Part shown: positions 7,305-7,398 of the stretch, one piece after another
Layout: every line of letters starts with the position of its first letter
Numbering within the stretch: position 1 is the stretch's first letter
DNA from: JAWLEV01 sp046538105
GTDB taxonomy: Bacteria > Chloroflexota > Anaerolineae > UBA1429
Assembly (NCBI GenBank): GCA_046538105.1
Contig: JBKHJO010000088.1
Location: 1-7,398, forward strand
Reading direction: 5' to 3'
DNA: 7,398 nucleotides
Translations under genes and position numbers: made by a program
Notes under the pieces: generated by a model
Databases searched by the model: none
The model's input: the letters and a program-made list of their open reading frames with translations, nothing else
Told to the model about the DNA's origin: nothing

Positions 7305-7308
7305 CTCC
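7305..7308 (-). promoter_or_regulatory. Shine-Dalgarno site deciding a GTG start
   Basis: On the - strand GGAG stands 8 nt before GTG at 7296-7294. The overlapping upstream ATG triplets are out of frame with the 727-residue reading. The next in-frame ATG (7278-7276) is preceded by GTTCTCT, with no purine-rich site, so GTG is preferred. Confidence 0.65.
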
Positions 7309-7363
7309 ATAAAGTAAAAACGTATTGGTTGCCTACCAAAGAGCAGCCGAGAATATCACCTAC

Positions 7364-7392
7364 AGTATAGAGAACGTCTGTTCGTACGTCAA
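7364..7392 (-). promoter_or_regulatory. Sigma70-type promoter of the pseudo-helicase/helicase/nuclease operon
   Basis: Read on the - strand, TTGACG (7392-7387, 5 of 6 to consensus) is followed by exactly 17 nt and then TATACT (7369-7364, 5 of 6). Transcription would start near 7357, giving a leader of about 60 nt before the GTG at 7296. The leader holds a small inverted repeat, TTGGT/ACCAA (7325-7329 and 7335-7339), too short to call a regulatory structure. The spacer is filled by a LexA-like operator, listed separately. Confidence 0.75.
7371..7384 (-). promoter_or_regulatory. LexA (SOS) operator within the promoter spacer
   Basis: CGAACAGACGTTCT on the - strand agrees at 13 of 14 positions with the Bacillus-type LexA box CGAACRNRYGTTYC and contains the core GAAC-N4-GTTC. 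It sits wholly inside the 17-nt gap between -35 and -10, where a bound repressor would block RNA polymerase. The downstream genes are recombinational-repair types, as expected for an SOS regulon member. LexA itself is not in the window, so the regulator is inferred from the site alone. Confidence 0.7.
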
Positions 7393-7398
7393 TTGGTT

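Overview
The window holds two transcription units that converge on a short gap near position 1980. It is moderately GC-rich by eye. It looks bacterial: Shine-Dalgarno sites, sigma70-type promoters and tightly packed overlapping genes. A near-perfect Gram-positive-type LexA operator (GAAC-N4-GTTC) in the right-hand promoter points to a lineage with that SOS box, such as Firmicutes, Actinobacteria or Chloroflexota. The sequence does not fix the phylum.

Left unit (+ strand, 136-1952): an extended -10 promoter drives a two-gene operon. The first gene is an LDH2/malate-lactate dehydrogenase-family NAD(P)H oxidoreductase. It is joined by an ATGA overlap to an M55 (DppA-like) zinc D-aminopeptidase. 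Both look intact. The pair suggests metabolism of small or D-configured amino acid and peptide derivatives, but the substrate cannot be read from the sequence.

Right unit (- strand, 7392 down to 2012): one promoter with a LexA-like box between its -35 and -10 hexamers precedes three tightly coupled genes. In order of transcription these are (i) a 727-residue UvrD-fold protein with an intact Walker A but degenerate motifs II, III and V; (ii) a 755-residue UvrD/Rep-type SF1A helicase with the main catalytic motifs intact; and (iii) a 278-residue stand-alone PD-(D/E)XK nuclease with AddB/Cas4-type iron-sulfur cysteines and a very acidic tail. The parts list is that of AddAB/AdnAB/RecBCD: one live motor, one pseudo-motor and one nuclease. 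Here the nuclease is a separate polypeptide and neither motor carries one. The best inference is a split, SOS-controlled DNA end-resection complex, and this is the most interesting content of the window.

The two units end on either side of a 57-bp imperfect inverted repeat (1955-2011), which may act as a shared bidirectional terminator. There are no RNA genes, CRISPR arrays or mobile elements that I can support, and no gene-free stretch longer than about 135 bases.
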